A DNA stretch of 64,000 nt from Pseudomonas parafulva (GCF_002021815.1 NZ_CP019952.1:4495001-4559000); one strand, 5' to 3'. Positions 1-9,748 are shown, numbered from the stretch's first letter. Notes: generated from the letters alone by a model not told the origin. Numbers and translations are program-made.

Positions 1-586
1 CATGGGTCACGAATACCGAGGTCAGGTTGATATCTTCGTGCAAGCGGGCCAGCCAGCGGCGCAGCTCTTTGCGCACCTTGGCGTCCAGCGCACCGAAGGG
101 CTCGTCCAGCAGCAACACCTTGGGCTCTACTGCCAGGGCGCGGGCCAGGGCGATACGCTGGCGCTGACCGCCGGACAACTGCTCCGGATAACGATCGGAC
201 AGCCAATCGAGCTGCACCATGTTCAGCAGCTCGTGCACTTTCTGGGCAATGCTGCTTTCGCTCGGGCGTTCACCCTTGGGCTTCATGCGCAAGCCGAAGG
301 CGACGTTGTCGAATACGGTCATGTGCCTGAACAGCGCATAGTGCTGAAACACGAACCCGACGTTGCGATCGCGTACATCGTGCCCGGAGACGTCCTCGCC
401 ATGAAAAACGATGTTGCCCTGATCCGGCGTCTCCAGGCCGGCGATGATCCGCAGCAGTGTGGTCTTGCCGCAGCCCGACGGGCCCAGCAGCGCCACCAGC
501 TCACCACTGTTGATGTCCAGGTTGATACCATCGAGCGCCTGGAAACTGTTGAAACGCTTGCTGACGTTACGAACTTCGATCGACAT
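1..586 (-). CDS. cysA: Sulfate/thiosulfate ABC transporter ATPase CysA (partial, 3' end beyond window)
   Basis: ATP-hydrolysing subunit of the sulfate/thiosulfate importer; it acts on the inner face of the inner membrane with CysT and CysW. The 195 visible codons hold a Walker A motif (GPSGCGKTT, about residues 35-43), the Q-loop, the ABC signature (LSGGQRQR) and a Walker B motif ([11 protein letters not shown]), ending in the H-loop (FVTHD) at the window edge. The C-terminal regulatory part lies outside, so this is a window cut and not a broken gene. The ATG at 586 follows a strong GGAGG site and lies 3 bp after the cysW stop, so it is the last visible gene of the oscA-sbp-cysTWA operon. Family assignment is firm; sulfate specificity is inferred from the operon. 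Confidence 0.95.
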   Translation of the reverse strand, partial: MSIEVRNVSKRFNSFQALDGINLDINSGELVALLGPSGCGKTTLLRIIAGLETPDQGNIVFHGEDVSGHDVRDRNVGFVFQHYALFRHMTVFDNVAFGLRMKPKGERPSESSIAQKVHELLNMVQLDWLSDRYPEQLSGGQRQRIALARALAVEPKVLLLDEPFGALDAKVRKELRRWLARLHEDINLTSVFVTH

Positions 587-589
587 GAA

Positions 590-1462
590 TCATTCCTCCG
601 CAGCGCTATGGCGCAGACGGTTAATACGGTTCTCGCTCCACTGCTTGAGCAGCAGGATGAAGAGCGCCAGGATCAGCAACAGGCTGGCCACGCTGAAGGC
701 CGCCACGTGGTTGTACTCGTTGTAGAGAATTTCCACATGCAGCGGCAAGGTATTGGTCACACCGCGAATATGCCCGGAAACGACCGACACTGCGCCAAAC
801 TCCCCCATCGCCCGTGCCGTGCACAACACCACGCCATAGATCAGGCCCCACTTGATGTTGGGCAGCGTCACATGCCAGAACATCTGCCAGCCATTGGCAC
901 CAAGCAGTCGGGCGGCTTCTTCTTCCTGGGTGCCTTGCTCCTGCATCAGCGGAATCAGCTCGCGGGCCACGAACGGCACCGTCACGAAGATGGTGGCCAG
1001 GACGATGCCCGGCAGGGCGAAGACGATCTGGATGTCGTGATCCTGCAGCCACGGCCCGAACAGGCCCTGGGCGCCGAACATGAGCACGTAGACCAGGCCG
1101 GCGATCACGGGCGACACTGAAAACGGCAGGTCGATCAGGGTGACCAGAATACTTTTGCCGCGGAAGTTGTACTTGCTCACGCACCATGCCGCGCTGACGC
1201 CGAACACCAGGTTCAGCGGCACCGAAATGGCAACGGCAAGCAGGGTGAGCTTCAGGGCCGACAACGCGTCGGGTTCGAAGATGGCTTCGAAGAAGGTACC
1301 GAACCCATTCTTCAGGGCCTGGGAAACCACGATGACCAACGGCAACAGCAGAAACAGTGCAAACACCAGCCAGCCAAGGCCGATAAGCAGCCGCCGCGAT
1401 GTGGCGCTGCCGCGACGGGCGGCGTTGGCGGCGGCGGTTGCATTCAGGGAAGAACTGGACAT
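590..1462 (-). CDS. cysW: Sulfate ABC transporter permease CysW
   Basis: One of the two membrane subunits of the sulfate/thiosulfate importer. The 290-residue protein has a short polar N-terminus, about six membrane segments and the EAA-type loop that contacts the ATPase ([22 protein letters not shown]). I chose the ATG at 1462 because AAGGAGG lies just upstream; the reading frame can be extended to a TTG at 1477 but that start has no better site. It sits 11 bp after cysT and 3 bp before cysA, so the three are surely co-transcribed. Length and motif are normal for the family. Confidence 0.95.
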   Translation of the reverse strand: MSSSSLNATAAANAARRGSATSRRLLIGLGWLVFALFLLLPLVIVVSQALKNGFGTFFEAIFEPDALSALKLTLLAVAISVPLNLVFGVSAAWCVSKYNFRGKSILVTLIDLPFSVSPVIAGLVYVLMFGAQGLFGPWLQDHDIQIVFALPGIVLATIFVTVPFVARELIPLMQEQGTQEEEAARLLGANGWQMFWHVTLPNIKWGLIYGVVLCTARAMGEFGAVSVVSGHIRGVTNTLPLHVEILYNEYNHVAAFSVASLLLILALFILLLKQWSENRINRLRHSAAEE

Positions 1463-1473
1463 GCCGACCTCCT

Positions 1474-2292
1474 TCAAGGGGTTTCGATGCGGCGCTGCAA
1501 CAAGTTGATCAGCAGCAGCAGGATGAAGGAAACCACCAGCATCAACACGCCGATGGCGGTAGCGCCGGTGTAGTCGTACTGGTCGAGCTTGACCATGATC
1601 AGCAAGGGCAGGATCTCGGTTTTCATCGGCATGTTGCCGGCGATGAAAATGACCGATCCGTATTCACCCACCCCACGGGCGAACGCCAGGGCAAAGCCGG
1701 TGAGCCAGGCCGGCAGCAGGGCCGGGGCCAGCACATGGCGAAACACCTGCAGCGGTCTGGCGCCCAGGCAGGCAGCGGCTTCTTCGACCTCGCGTGGGAT
1801 GTCTGCCAGCACTGGCTGTACCGTGCGCACCACGAACGGCAGGGTGACGAACGTCAGCGCCAGGGTAATGCCCAGGGGGGTGTAGGCGATCTTGAAGCCC
1901 AGGTCGGTTGCGAATTGGCCGACCCAGCCAGCCGGCGCGTACAGCGCGGTGAGCGCGATGCCGGCCACTGCCGTTGGAAGGGCGAAGGGCAAATCGATCA
2001 TCGCGTCGATGATCTTGCGCCCGGGGAAGGTATAACGCACCAGCACCCAGGCCAGCAGCGTCCCGATCACGCCATTGATGATCGCGGCAAACAGGGCGGT
2101 GCCAAAGCTCAGCTTCAACGCGGCGATGACCCGCGGCGCGCTGATGATGGTCCAGAACTGTTCGAAGGTCAGCTGTGAGGCATGGATGAACATGGCCGCC
2201 AGCGGTATCAGCACAATCAGGCTGAGGTACACCAAGGTGTATCCCAGCGTCAGCCCGAAGCCGGGTATGACGGGGGAAATGCGACGTGACAT
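1474..2292 (-). CDS. cysT: Sulfate ABC transporter permease CysT (CysU)
   Basis: The partner permease of CysW. The 272-residue protein starts with a short cytoplasmic tail ([13 protein letters not shown]), has about six hydrophobic membrane segments, and carries the EAA loop ([23 protein letters not shown]) that docks onto CysA. The ATG at 2292 is preceded by AGGGATC. It follows sbp after an 83-bp gap that contains a strong stem-loop, and precedes cysW by 11 bp. Nothing unusual in the protein. Confidence 0.95.
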   Translation of the reverse strand: MSRRISPVIPGFGLTLGYTLVYLSLIVLIPLAAMFIHASQLTFEQFWTIISAPRVIAALKLSFGTALFAAIINGVIGTLLAWVLVRYTFPGRKIIDAMIDLPFALPTAVAGIALTALYAPAGWVGQFATDLGFKIAYTPLGITLALTFVTLPFVVRTVQPVLADIPREVEEAAACLGARPLQVFRHVLAPALLPAWLTGFALAFARGVGEYGSVIFIAGNMPMKTEILPLLIMVKLDQYDYTGATAIGVLMLVVSFILLLLINLLQRRIETP

Positions 2293-2316
2293 AGAGATCC
2301 CTGGTTGAATGCACGT

Positions 2317-2338
2317 GGCCCGGGAACCATCCCGGGCC
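2317..2338 (-). other. Stem-loop between sbp and cysT
   Basis: A perfect 9-bp GC-rich inverted repeat (GGCCCGGGA at 2317-2325, TCCCGGGCC at 2330-2338) with a 4-nt loop. It lies just after the sbp stop inside the operon and has no T-run on the transcribed strand, so it looks more like a 3'-end stabiliser or partial attenuator than a full terminator. Similar elements follow the other binding-protein genes in this window. Confidence 0.6.
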
Positions 2339-2375
2339 GTGATAGGCGTCCGAATTTCGGGTTATTCCTTGGCCC

Positions 2376-3383
2376 TTACTGTGCCTGATAGATCTGGTCG
2401 AACACACCGCCGTCGTTGAAGAATTTTGGCTGTGCGCTCTTCCAGCCGCCGAAGTCCTTGTCGATGGTCACCAGGTCCAGCTTGGGGAACTGCTTGCCAA
2501 ATTCAGCCGCCACCTTCTCGTCACGCGGGCGGTAGAAGTTCTCGGCAGCAATCTTCTGCCCAGCCGGGCTGTAAAGGTGTTTCAGGTACTCGGTAGCGAT
2601 TTCGGTATTGCCCTTTTTCTCGGCATTCTTGTCGACTACCGCCACAGGCGGCTCGGCCAGAATCGACAGCGATGGCACGACGATGTCGAACTTGTCAGCC
2701 CCACCGTCCTCCTTCAACGCCAGGAAGGCTTCGTTTTCCCAGGCCAGCAGCACATCGCCCTGACCGTTGTTGACGAAGGTGATGGTCGAGCCGCGGGCGC
2801 CGGTGTCCAGTACTGGCACGTGCTTGAACAGCTCCTGCACGTAGGCTTTTGCCTTGTCCTCGCTACCGCCGGTTTTCAGGCCATAGGCCCAAGCGGCGAG
2901 GAAGTTCCAGCGCGCGCCCCCGGAAGTCTTGGGGTTTGGGGTAATGACCGAGACGTCCTTCTTGATCAGGTCGCCCCAGTCCTTGATGCCCTTGGGGTTG
3001 CCCTTGCGTACCAGGAATACGATGGTCGAGGTGTAGGGGGTGCTGGCGTCCGGCAGGCGAGTCTGCCAGTTTTCCGGCAGGGTCTTGCCGAGCTTGGCGA
3101 TTTCGTCGATGTCCCCGGCCAAGGCCAGGGTCACCACGTCGGCGCGCAGACCGTCAATCACCGCACGGCCCTGTTTGCCCGAGCCGCCATGGGACTGCTG
3201 GATCTTCACCTTGTCGCCCGGATGGGCCTGCTGCCAGTGCTTGATGAACTCGGCGTTGTACTGCTGATACAGCTCGCGGGTCGGGTCGTAAGACACGTTC
3301 AGCAGTTCGTAATCCTTGGCGATGGCGGAACCGGCAAACACAGCACTGGCCAGAGCGGCAAGCGCATAACGGCGGATGGACAT
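2376..3383 (-). CDS. sbp: Periplasmic sulfate-binding protein Sbp
   Basis: Captures sulfate in the periplasm and delivers it to CysTWA. A Sec signal peptide is clear ([22 protein letters not shown], cut before [21 protein letters not shown]). The mature part matches the sulfate/thiosulfate-binding family, including [16 protein letters not shown] and the [12 protein letters not shown] region. I chose the ATG at 3383 (335 aa) because GGGAGC precedes it and it begins the signal peptide; an in-frame ATG at 3404 would add seven residues without a ribosome site. It lies 50 bp downstream of oscA. Sbp and CysP are close paralogues; the oscA neighbour favours Sbp. Confidence 0.95.
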   Translation of the reverse strand: MSIRRYALAALASAVFAGSAIAKDYELLNVSYDPTRELYQQYNAEFIKHWQQAHPGDKVKIQQSHGGSGKQGRAVIDGLRADVVTLALAGDIDEIAKLGKTLPENWQTRLPDASTPYTSTIVFLVRKGNPKGIKDWGDLIKKDVSVITPNPKTSGGARWNFLAAWAYGLKTGGSEDKAKAYVQELFKHVPVLDTGARGSTITFVNNGQGDVLLAWENEAFLALKEDGGADKFDIVVPSLSILAEPPVAVVDKNAEKKGNTEIATEYLKHLYSPAGQKIAAENFYRPRDEKVAAEFGKQFPKLDLVTIDKDFGGWKSAQPKFFNDGGVFDQIYQAQ

Positions 3384-3433
3384 GGTGAAGCTCCCGATTG
3401 GCATTTTTTCTAGTTCTGGAAGGTGGGGCGTGT

Positions 3434-3616
3434 TCAGCCGGACTTGTTGCCAGGCTGCTGCAGACGGAACTTCTCCTTGCGCTCGATCTGTACCACCTGG
3501 GCGTTGTGCACGGTGATTTCCACGGCGCCAAAGCGCAGATCGCGCAGCGCGCTCTGGATCTCACGCAAGATGGTGGCTTCGTCCTGACCGTCGATACTGC
3601 GCAGCGATGCACTCAT
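3434..3616 (-). CDS. oscA: Small sulfur-starvation protein OscA (DUF2292/YezD family)
   Basis: A 60-residue cytoplasmic protein with a predicted helix followed by strands ([24 protein letters not shown]), the DUF2292/YezD pattern. In Pseudomonas, oscA precedes sbp and is needed for growth on organosulfur compounds under sulfur limitation and for chromate resistance (established for P. corrugata). The biochemical role is unknown; the fold suggests a small nucleic-acid- or protein-binding module, which is inference. The ATG at 3616 has a perfect AAGGAG site. It is the first gene of the operon, with an AT-rich palindrome about 90 bp upstream. Confidence 0.88.
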   Translation of the reverse strand: MSASLRSIDGQDEATILREIQSALRDLRFGAVEITVHNAQVVQIERKEKFRLQQPGNKSG

Positions 3617-3689
3617 GCTCGTTCTCCTTGGAGTGAGATTGCCGGGCAGAGGTTTGAATGAGAGTTTGCGCCTGGCGTGAGGGCAATAG

Positions 3690-3760
3690 TAGTGGGGGCG
3701 AATTATTCTTAAAAATACTATTTAAGAATGTTTATATAACTTTTTTTAAGATTATTTGAT
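3690..3760 (-). promoter_or_regulatory. AT-rich promoter region of oscA-sbp-cysTWA with palindrome
   Basis: A very AT-rich island in a GC-rich context. It holds a perfect 9-bp inverted repeat, ATTCTTAAA (3705-3713) and TTTAAGAAT (3721-3729), separated by 7 nt, and a second A/T-rich stretch at 3731-3758. It is about 90 bp upstream of oscA. The expected activator of this operon is CysB, a LysR-type protein that binds AT-rich dyads, so this is a candidate CysB site. The exact -35 and -10 boxes are not clear, as expected for an activator-dependent promoter. Confidence 0.5.
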
Positions 3761-4078
3761 GCCCTTTCTGCATGGATTCATTAGCGCTGCGCACGCGCTC
3801 AGTGGCGTACTCGCGTCTAGCAACCCCTCGCCTGAAAGCGGGCTATGACACGGAGAGTCGCTGGCCTCGGGATCGTGGCTCACGGCAGCGACCTGCCAAA
3901 GCCTACAGCTGCGGGTGCAGGTCCCCATTGTAGATACAAGGAGCGACCTCTCCGGGTCGCCAGACCGGCGAGGCCGCACACATGGGGGATCGGCTAGCCT
4001 TCCAGGGGCGGTGCAAGGCAGTTGCTTCGGCATGGCCCCCAGGCACGGTAATTCAGTCATCACACGGTCAAGGTAGGA
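3761..4078. other. Gene-free stretch upstream of the sulfur operon
   Basis: No convincing reading frame: frames that cross it are interrupted, lack ribosome sites and run into repeats. The only structure I see is a 21-bp segment at 4010-4030 that recurs in inverted orientation at 4191-4212 (shared core AAGGCAGTTGCTTC), part of the repeat cluster that follows. Confidence 0.5.
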
Positions 4079-4283
4079 GCAACTATCTTTCACCGCATCT
4101 AAGGGCCAGCATCTCTGGGGCTGCTGCGCAGCCCATCGCGGCACTAGGCCGCTCCTACCGTGATCGTGGGATGGCTGAAGTAGTGCGATTGCGGAAGCAA
4201 CTGCCTTTCACCGCATCTAGGGTCCAGCGCCCCCCCGTGTGGGAGCGGCCTTGCGCCGCGATGGGCTGCGCAGCAGCCCCAGG
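4079..4283. repeat. REP-like inverted pair with nested direct repeats
   Basis: Two REP-type elements face each other at 4115-4158 and 4237-4283; both contain GCAGCCCATCGCGGC or its complement and end in a GGAGCGGCC/GGCCGCTCC tail. A 32-bp imperfect direct repeat (4079-4110 and 4197-4228, shared core CTTTCACCGCATCTA) lies beside them. The cluster sits between triC (ending at 4354) and the sulfur operon promoter. This is the usual arrangement of extragenic palindromes in P. putida-group genomes, and a related pair recurs at 55574-55692. Confidence 0.8.
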
Positions 4284-4353
4284 GTTTCAGCTTCGTAGCG
4301 CGCAATATCGGGGCCGCTTTGCGGCCCAGCTGGCAAGCGACGCGTATCGCGCC

Positions 4354-7300
4354 TCAACCTTCCTGACGAGGCTCCCGAATCTTGTAGGACGCTACATACA
4401 GCGCCGGCAAGAACAGCAGCGTGAGCAAGGTCGCCACGATGATGCCGCCGATCATGGCGTAGGCCATCGGGCCCCAGAACACCTCGCGGGCAATCGGGAT
4501 CATGCCCAGGCTGGCGGCGGCAGCAGTCAGCAGAATCGGCCGGCGACGATGGTTGGTCGCCTCGACCACGGCGTCCCAAGGCGAGTATCCCTGGGCTTCG
4601 AACTCATCGATTTGGGTCACCAGAATCACCGAGTTGCGAATGATGATGCCGGCCAGCGCCAAAATACCCAGAATCGCCACGAAGCCCATTGGCGTGCCGG
4701 TCGGCACCAGCGCCAACACCACGCCGATGAGCCCCAGTGGCGCCACGCTGATCACCAGGAACAGCTTCTTCACACTGTGCAATTGGATCATCAGGAACGT
4801 GGCCATGAGGAACAGCATCAGCGGGATCACCTTGGCGATGGGCCCCTGGGCCTTGCCGCTCTCTTCCACCGTACCGCCGGTTGCAATCTCATAGCCGGTG
4901 GGCAACTGGCTAGCGAATTTGTCGATATCCGGCTTGAGCTGGGCCACCAGGTCCGTGGGCTGGATATCGCCGTTGACCGAGGCCTTGAGTGTGATCGTCG
5001 GCTTGCGATCGCGGCGCCAGACCAGGGGCTGCTCCTGTTCGTAGCGCACGGTGGCAAACGCCAGCAGCGGGATCGAGGTGCCATTGGGCGTTAGGATCTG
5101 CAGGTTTTGCAGCGTATCGGGGGAGCCCCGCTCGCTGTCCACGGCGCGGGCCACCACATCGATCAGATAGATATCGTCGTTGACTTGGGTGACGGGTACG
5201 CCGGTGACGATGCTGTTCATCACATTGGCCACGTCTTCCGACGACAACCCCAGCTGACGGGCCTTGTCCTGGGCGATATCGATGCGCAGCACTTTGCCCG
5301 GCTCGTTCCAGTCGTAGATCATTTCGCCGATGTTGGGGTTCTTGTCCAGCAGCGTCGCCAGCTCGATGGCATGCTTGCGCACCTGGTCGATGTCCTTGCC
5401 GCTGACCCGGTACTGGATCGGCCGCCCCACCGGAGGCCCCATTTCCAGCGACTGGACGTTCGAGCCGATACCCACAAAATCCTCGCGCAGGCGCTTCTGC
5501 AGGCGGGCGATGAGTTCACCGCGCTCCTCCAGGCCTTTGCTCACGATGACCAACTGCGCGTAGTAGGGGTTCTGCAACTGCTGGTCCAATGGCAGGTAGA
5601 AGCGCACCGCACCCTGGCCGATGTAGGTGCTCCAGTGGTCGATGCTCTCATCGTCCTTGAGCGTTGCCTCCAGCTGGTCGACCACCTTGCGGGTTTCCTG
5701 GATCGACGCATTCTGTGGCAGGTTCAGATCGACCAGGATTTCCGGACGGTCCGATGCAGGGAAGAACTGGTTCTGTACGAAGCGCATGCAGAACACTGCC
5801 AGGGCGAACAGCACCACGGTGCCGATGATGGTCAACCAGCGGTGGCGCATGCTCCACAACAAACCCTGTTCGAACGCCCGGGCCACCTTGCCCGGCTTGT
5901 CATCATGGGACTTCACCTTCCGGGCGTTGAGAATGTGCACACCCAGCACGGGGGCGAAGAACACGGCGACCACCCACGACACCAACAGCGCCACGGCAAT
6001 GACTGCGAACAGCGTAAAGGTGTATTCGCCGGCCGAACTGGCGTTCAGGCCGATCGGCACGAAACCGGCCACGGTCACCAGCGTACCGGTGAGCATGGGA
6101 AAGGCCGTGGAGGTATAGGCGAACGTCGCGGCATCCTGCTTGCTCTCGCCCATCTCAAGGCGTGTGACCATGACCTCCACCGTGATCATGGCGTCATCGA
6201 CCAGCAGCCCCAGCGCAATGATCAACGCACCCAGCGAGATACGCTGCATGGTGATGCCGCTGTATTCCATGAACACGAACACCATGGCCAGCACCAGCGG
6301 GATCGAGCACGCCACCACCAGGCCTGCACGTACGCCAAGGCTGACGAAGCTGACGGCCAATACGATGATCACCGCCTCGAACAGCGCGCTAGTGAAGCCA
6401 CCGACGGCCTTCTCCACCACTGTGGCCTGGTTGGACACCGTGTGCACATCGACGCCTACCGGAAGCTCGTTGGTAATGCGCTGCATGGTCTGCTTCAGGG
6501 CCTTGCCAAACTCCTGGATGTTGCCGCCCTTCTGCATGCCGATGGCAAGGCCCAGGGCCGTCTTGCCGTTGTAGCGGAACATTGGCGCAGGCGGATCGGC
6601 ATAGCCGCGCTCGACCTGAGCAACATCTGCCAGGCGGTAGAAGCGGTTGTTGATGCGCAGGTTGACGTTCTCAAGGTCCTTTTCCGAGGCGAACTGCCCG
6701 CTGGTCCGTACGGAGATACGCTCCGGCCCGGCCTCGATCACGCCCGCTGGCGTCACGCTGTTCTGCGTCTGCAAAGCCTGCATCACCTGACGCTGGTCGA
6801 TACCCAAGGCAGCGAGCTTGCGGGTGGAGAAGTTCAGGTAGAGCACTTCGTCCTGGATACCGACCATTTCGATTTTGCCGATATTGGGCACTTCACGGAC
6901 CTCGGCCCGCACCCGCTCCACATAATCACGCAACTGACGCAGGCTCAGCCCGTCGGCGGTGAAAGCGTAGATGGAACCGAATACGTCGCCGAATTCATCG
7001 TTGAAGCCAGGGCCCTGCAAGCCCTCGGGGAAATCGCCGCGAATGTCCTGGATCTTCTTGCGTACCTGGTACCAGATCTGCGGTATTTCGTCTGCCTTGG
7101 TGGTGTCGCGCAGGTAGACGAACACCGTTGATTCACCTGGCCGGGTATAGCTCTTGGTGTAGTCGAGCGAATCGAGCTCCTCGAGCTTCTTCTCGATCCG
7201 GTCGGTGACCTGCAGCAGCGTCTCCTCCTGGGTAGCGCCAGGCCAGCGAGTCTGGATCACCATGGTCTTGATGGTGAAGGACGGGTCTTCTTCGCGGCCG

Positions 7301-7407
7301 AGGTTGAAGTACGAAAAGATGCCCATGAGCAGGCCGACGAACATCAGGTACCACACGAACGACTGATGCTTGAGCGCCCATTCGGACAGGTTGAAGCTTC
7401 CTTTCAT
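4354..7407 (-). CDS. triC: RND efflux transporter, inner-membrane pump (TriC-like)
   Basis: Proton-driven pump subunit of a tripartite efflux system. The 1017 residues show the RND layout: TM1 near the N-terminus, a large periplasmic loop, TM2-6 with the proton-relay pair VDDAMITVEVM in TM4, a second periplasmic loop and TM7-12. It overlaps triB by 4 bp (ATGA) and ends an operon with two adaptor genes; in P. aeruginosa, TriABC is the pump known to need two adaptors and exports triclosan. Substrate here is inferred by similarity. No outer-membrane channel gene is adjacent; P. aeruginosa TriABC uses the unlinked OpmH. Confidence 0.85.
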   Translation of the reverse strand: MKGSFNLSEWALKHQSFVWYLMFVGLLMGIFSYFNLGREEDPSFTIKTMVIQTRWPGATQEETLLQVTDRIEKKLEELDSLDYTKSYTRPGESTVFVYLRDTTKADEIPQIWYQVRKKIQDIRGDFPEGLQGPGFNDEFGDVFGSIYAFTADGLSLRQLRDYVERVRAEVREVPNIGKIEMVGIQDEVLYLNFSTRKLAALGIDQRQVMQALQTQNSVTPAGVIEAGPERISVRTSGQFASEKDLENVNLRINNRFYRLADVAQVERGYADPPAPMFRYNGKTALGLAIGMQKGGNIQEFGKALKQTMQRITNELPVGVDVHTVSNQATVVEKAVGGFTSALFEAVIIVLAVSFVSLGVRAGLVVACSIPLVLAMVFVFMEYSGITMQRISLGALIIALGLLVDDAMITVEVMVTRLEMGESKQDAATFAYTSTAFPMLTGTLVTVAGFVPIGLNASSAGEYTFTLFAVIAVALLVSWVVAVFFAPVLGVHILNARKVKSHDDKPGKVARAFEQGLLWSMRHRWLTIIGTVVLFALAVFCMRFVQNQFFPASDRPEILVDLNLPQNASIQETRKVVDQLEATLKDDESIDHWSTYIGQGAVRFYLPLDQQLQNPYYAQLVIVSKGLEERGELIARLQKRLREDFVGIGSNVQSLEMGPPVGRPIQYRVSGKDIDQVRKHAIELATLLDKNPNIGEMIYDWNEPGKVLRIDIAQDKARQLGLSSEDVANVMNSIVTGVPVTQVNDDIYLIDVVARAVDSERGSPDTLQNLQILTPNGTSIPLLAFATVRYEQEQPLVWRRDRKPTITLKASVNGDIQPTDLVAQLKPDIDKFASQLPTGYEIATGGTVEESGKAQGPIAKVIPLMLFLMATFLMIQLHSVKKLFLVISVAPLGLIGVVLALVPTGTPMGFVAILGILALAGIIIRNSVILVTQIDEFEAQGYSPWDAVVEATNHRRRPILLTAAAASLGMIPIAREVFWGPMAYAMIGGIIVATLLTLLFLPALYVASYKIREPRQEG

Positions 7408-8471
7408 TGCGCATCCTCGTCGAAGGTGACCTGCTGGCCAGGCTTGAGGCTATTGACGCCGGCGATCACCACCCGCTCCCCAGGCTGTACGCCTGATGAG
7501 ACGACGATGCGGTCTTCGTTTCGGTCGATCAGGGTCACGTCGCGCAAAGCGACAGTTTTCTGTTGAGGTTCGACGACCCACACCTGGGTCTTGCCATCGC
7601 GCTCGAGCAGAGCGCTAGCCGGCAGTTCGCTGCGCGGAGAAACCTGCGAGCTGAGGGTGACGCTGACGGCAGTCCCCAGATGGAAGGTTTCAGGGGTACT
7701 GGCCAAGGTCAGCCGCGCACGCCGGGTGCGGGTGGTGGCATCGGCCTTGGGCTCGAGCTCGCGCAAGGTGGCGGTGGTGTTGACGGCAGGGTTGAGCTGC
7801 GAGGCAACGGTGAAGGTCAGGTCCGGGGCCAACTGCTCGGCAATGCCAATGGGCAGGTCGATCACGGCTTCCTTCACGTCTGGCCTGGCCAGCTTGACCA
7901 CCGCCTGCCCAGCGGTGACGGTTTGCCCAGCCTCGGCCTGCCAAGCGGTGATCACCGCCGCATGATCGCTGCGCAGCGTGGTGTAGCCGAGCTGATCACG
8001 GGCCTGACTGACCGAGGACCTGGCCTGCTCCAACGTGGCGCCGGCGGTTTTCAGGTTGGTCTGGGCAATGTCCAGCTGGGCCTGAGCACCCACGCCGCGG
8101 TCGTACAACTGTTGTTGCCGGCGGGCGTCGGACTGCGCGTTGATCCACTGCGCCTGCACCCTGGCTAGGTCGCCTTCAGCTGCACGCAGTTGGTTTTGCT
8201 GGTCGGTCGGATCCAGCGTGGCCAGCGTATCGCCCGCTTTGACCTGGGCACCGACGTCCAGCCAACGGCGTGCGATGCGACCGCCTACGCGAAAGCCCAA
8301 GGTACTTTCGTAGCGCGCTTCGATGACGCCTGCAAAGCGGCCCAGGCGGGCCTGCAACTGAGGTTGCACCACTACCGACAGCACGGGGCGAACCGGCTCT
8401 GGCGGCTGCTCTTGCTTGCCGCACCCGACAAGCAACACACCGGCACACATCAGTGTTAGCCAAGGCTTCAT
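7404..8471 (-). CDS. triB: RND efflux membrane-fusion lipoprotein (TriB-like)
   Basis: Second periplasmic adaptor of the pump. The 355-residue protein begins with a lipoprotein signal (MKPWLTLMCAGVLLVGC, lipobox LVGC), then a barrel-sandwich/lipoyl half motif (GGRIARRWLDVGAQVKAGDTLATLD), a coiled-coil hairpin (about residues 95-165, rich in Q, A and R) and a beta-barrel region. It overlaps triA and triC by 4 bp at each end, so translation is coupled. Which of the two adaptors is A or B is assigned by order only. Confidence 0.82.
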   Translation of the reverse strand: MKPWLTLMCAGVLLVGCGKQEQPPEPVRPVLSVVVQPQLQARLGRFAGVIEARYESTLGFRVGGRIARRWLDVGAQVKAGDTLATLDPTDQQNQLRAAEGDLARVQAQWINAQSDARRQQQLYDRGVGAQAQLDIAQTNLKTAGATLEQARSSVSQARDQLGYTTLRSDHAAVITAWQAEAGQTVTAGQAVVKLARPDVKEAVIDLPIGIAEQLAPDLTFTVASQLNPAVNTTATLRELEPKADATTRTRRARLTLASTPETFHLGTAVSVTLSSQVSPRSELPASALLERDGKTQVWVVEPQQKTVALRDVTLIDRNEDRIVVSSGVQPGERVVIAGVNSLKPGQQVTFDEDAQ

Positions 8472-9556
8472 AGCGGGCTCTCCGGCGCTTTGGCGGGGAC
8501 TTTTTCAACTTTCATGCCGGGGTGCAGCAGCTGCCCGCCGGTCACCACGACGACTTCGCCACCGTCGAGGCCCTTACCGATGACCACGGTGCCGGTCAGG
8601 TAGCGGCTCACTTCGACTTCCCGCAACTGCACCTTGTCGCCCTCACCCACGATCCATACGGCGGGTTTCTTCAGGCCTTTGGTCAGTGCCGACCAAGGCA
8701 GCTCGACACTCGGCTTGCCCCGCCCCTGCGTGGTCACGGTGACGGGCGCGCCCAACTGCATGGCAGGCGGAACGTCCTGCAGACCGACCTTGACCTGTAC
8801 CGTACCGCTCTGGGCCGAGACGGTGGGCGTGATTTCCCTCACCGCCCCACGGGCTTGTACCTTGGGATCGTCCAGCAGGCTGACCACCACGCTGGCATCG
8901 CTCGGGGTGCCTGCCAACAGGGACTCATAGACGTTGAACACCGCATCACGCTCGCCATCCCGGGCCAGGCTGAAGATCGGCATGGTCGCTTGCACCACTT
9001 GGCCTACCTCGGCCTGGCGCTCGGTGATCACACCATCGGCCTCTGATACCAGCGCGGTATAGCTCAACTGCTCGTTGGCGTTCGCCAGCTGAGCCTGTGC
9101 GGCCTTCAGGGCGCTCTGGTTGCTGCGCAGCGAGGCCTGGGCAGCATCGTATTCGCTTTGGCTGGTATAGCCCTTGGGCAGCAGTTTCTGCTGGCGGACG
9201 AAGGCGGCTTGGGTCTGGGTTACACGCGCCTGGGCGGCGAACACCTCGGCCTTGGCCGAGGCGACGTTGTTCTGCAGGTCCTTGGGGTCAAGCCGCGCCA
9301 GCACCTGCTTGGCCTTGACGTGATCGCCCACATCCACCGCGCGCGAGATGATCTTGCCGCCTACGCGGAAAGAAAGGTCGGTTTGCACACGCGCCTGGAT
9401 ATCACCGGTCAGGGTCACCCTGGCAGCGAAATCAGCAGATTGGACAGTCTGCACCCCCACGCGAGGCAGGGTTCCTTCGGGCTCACTCTTGCTGCAGCCC
9501 GTGAGCAAGCCCAGCACCCCCAAGCCGGTGACCAGCAGCACACGCGACAACGTCAT
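8468..9556 (-). CDS. triA: RND efflux membrane-fusion lipoprotein (TriA-like)
   Basis: First adaptor of the TriABC-like pump. I chose the ATG at 9556 (362 aa) because it follows AAAGGAGCCTCC and begins a lipoprotein signal (lipobox LTGC); the frame extends to 9592 without a site. The mature part shows the adaptor pattern: FRVGGKIISRAVDVGDHVKAKQVLARLD, a helical hairpin (about residues 95-170) and a C-terminal barrel. It is similar to TriB but clearly diverged, so the pair is an old duplication. No regulator gene lies next to it. Confidence 0.82.
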   Translation of the reverse strand: MTLSRVLLVTGLGVLGLLTGCSKSEPEGTLPRVGVQTVQSADFAARVTLTGDIQARVQTDLSFRVGGKIISRAVDVGDHVKAKQVLARLDPKDLQNNVASAKAEVFAAQARVTQTQAAFVRQQKLLPKGYTSQSEYDAAQASLRSNQSALKAAQAQLANANEQLSYTALVSEADGVITERQAEVGQVVQATMPIFSLARDGERDAVFNVYESLLAGTPSDASVVVSLLDDPKVQARGAVREITPTVSAQSGTVQVKVGLQDVPPAMQLGAPVTVTTQGRGKPSVELPWSALTKGLKKPAVWIVGEGDKVQLREVEVSRYLTGTVVIGKGLDGGEVVVVTGGQLLHPGMKVEKVPAKAPESPL

Positions 9557-9748
9557 GGAGGCTCCTTTCTTGCGCGCAAAAGATTCATGCATGCGATTCG
9601 CCAGGTAAGCCGGGGTTCCATAATTCTTATTGGAGTACTAGAGGCCCTGCCTACTTCAGGCCCCTGGGCGGCTTTGTTAGGTCAGGTATAGCGAGCTCCA
9701 GCAATTGTGTCAGTACCGCATTCTCTCAAGATCACGGGCGCTGGGTCG

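Noticed and set aside
3752..4144. 130-residue frame in the gap between oscA and triC
   Set aside because: It runs through the REP-like repeats, has no ribosome site and no protein-like pattern.
5107..7131. 674-residue open frame antisense to triC
   Set aside because: Mirror of a GC-rich gene; composition is biased (many H, Q, R, D), it has no recognisable domain and no ribosome site, and triC is clearly the real gene.
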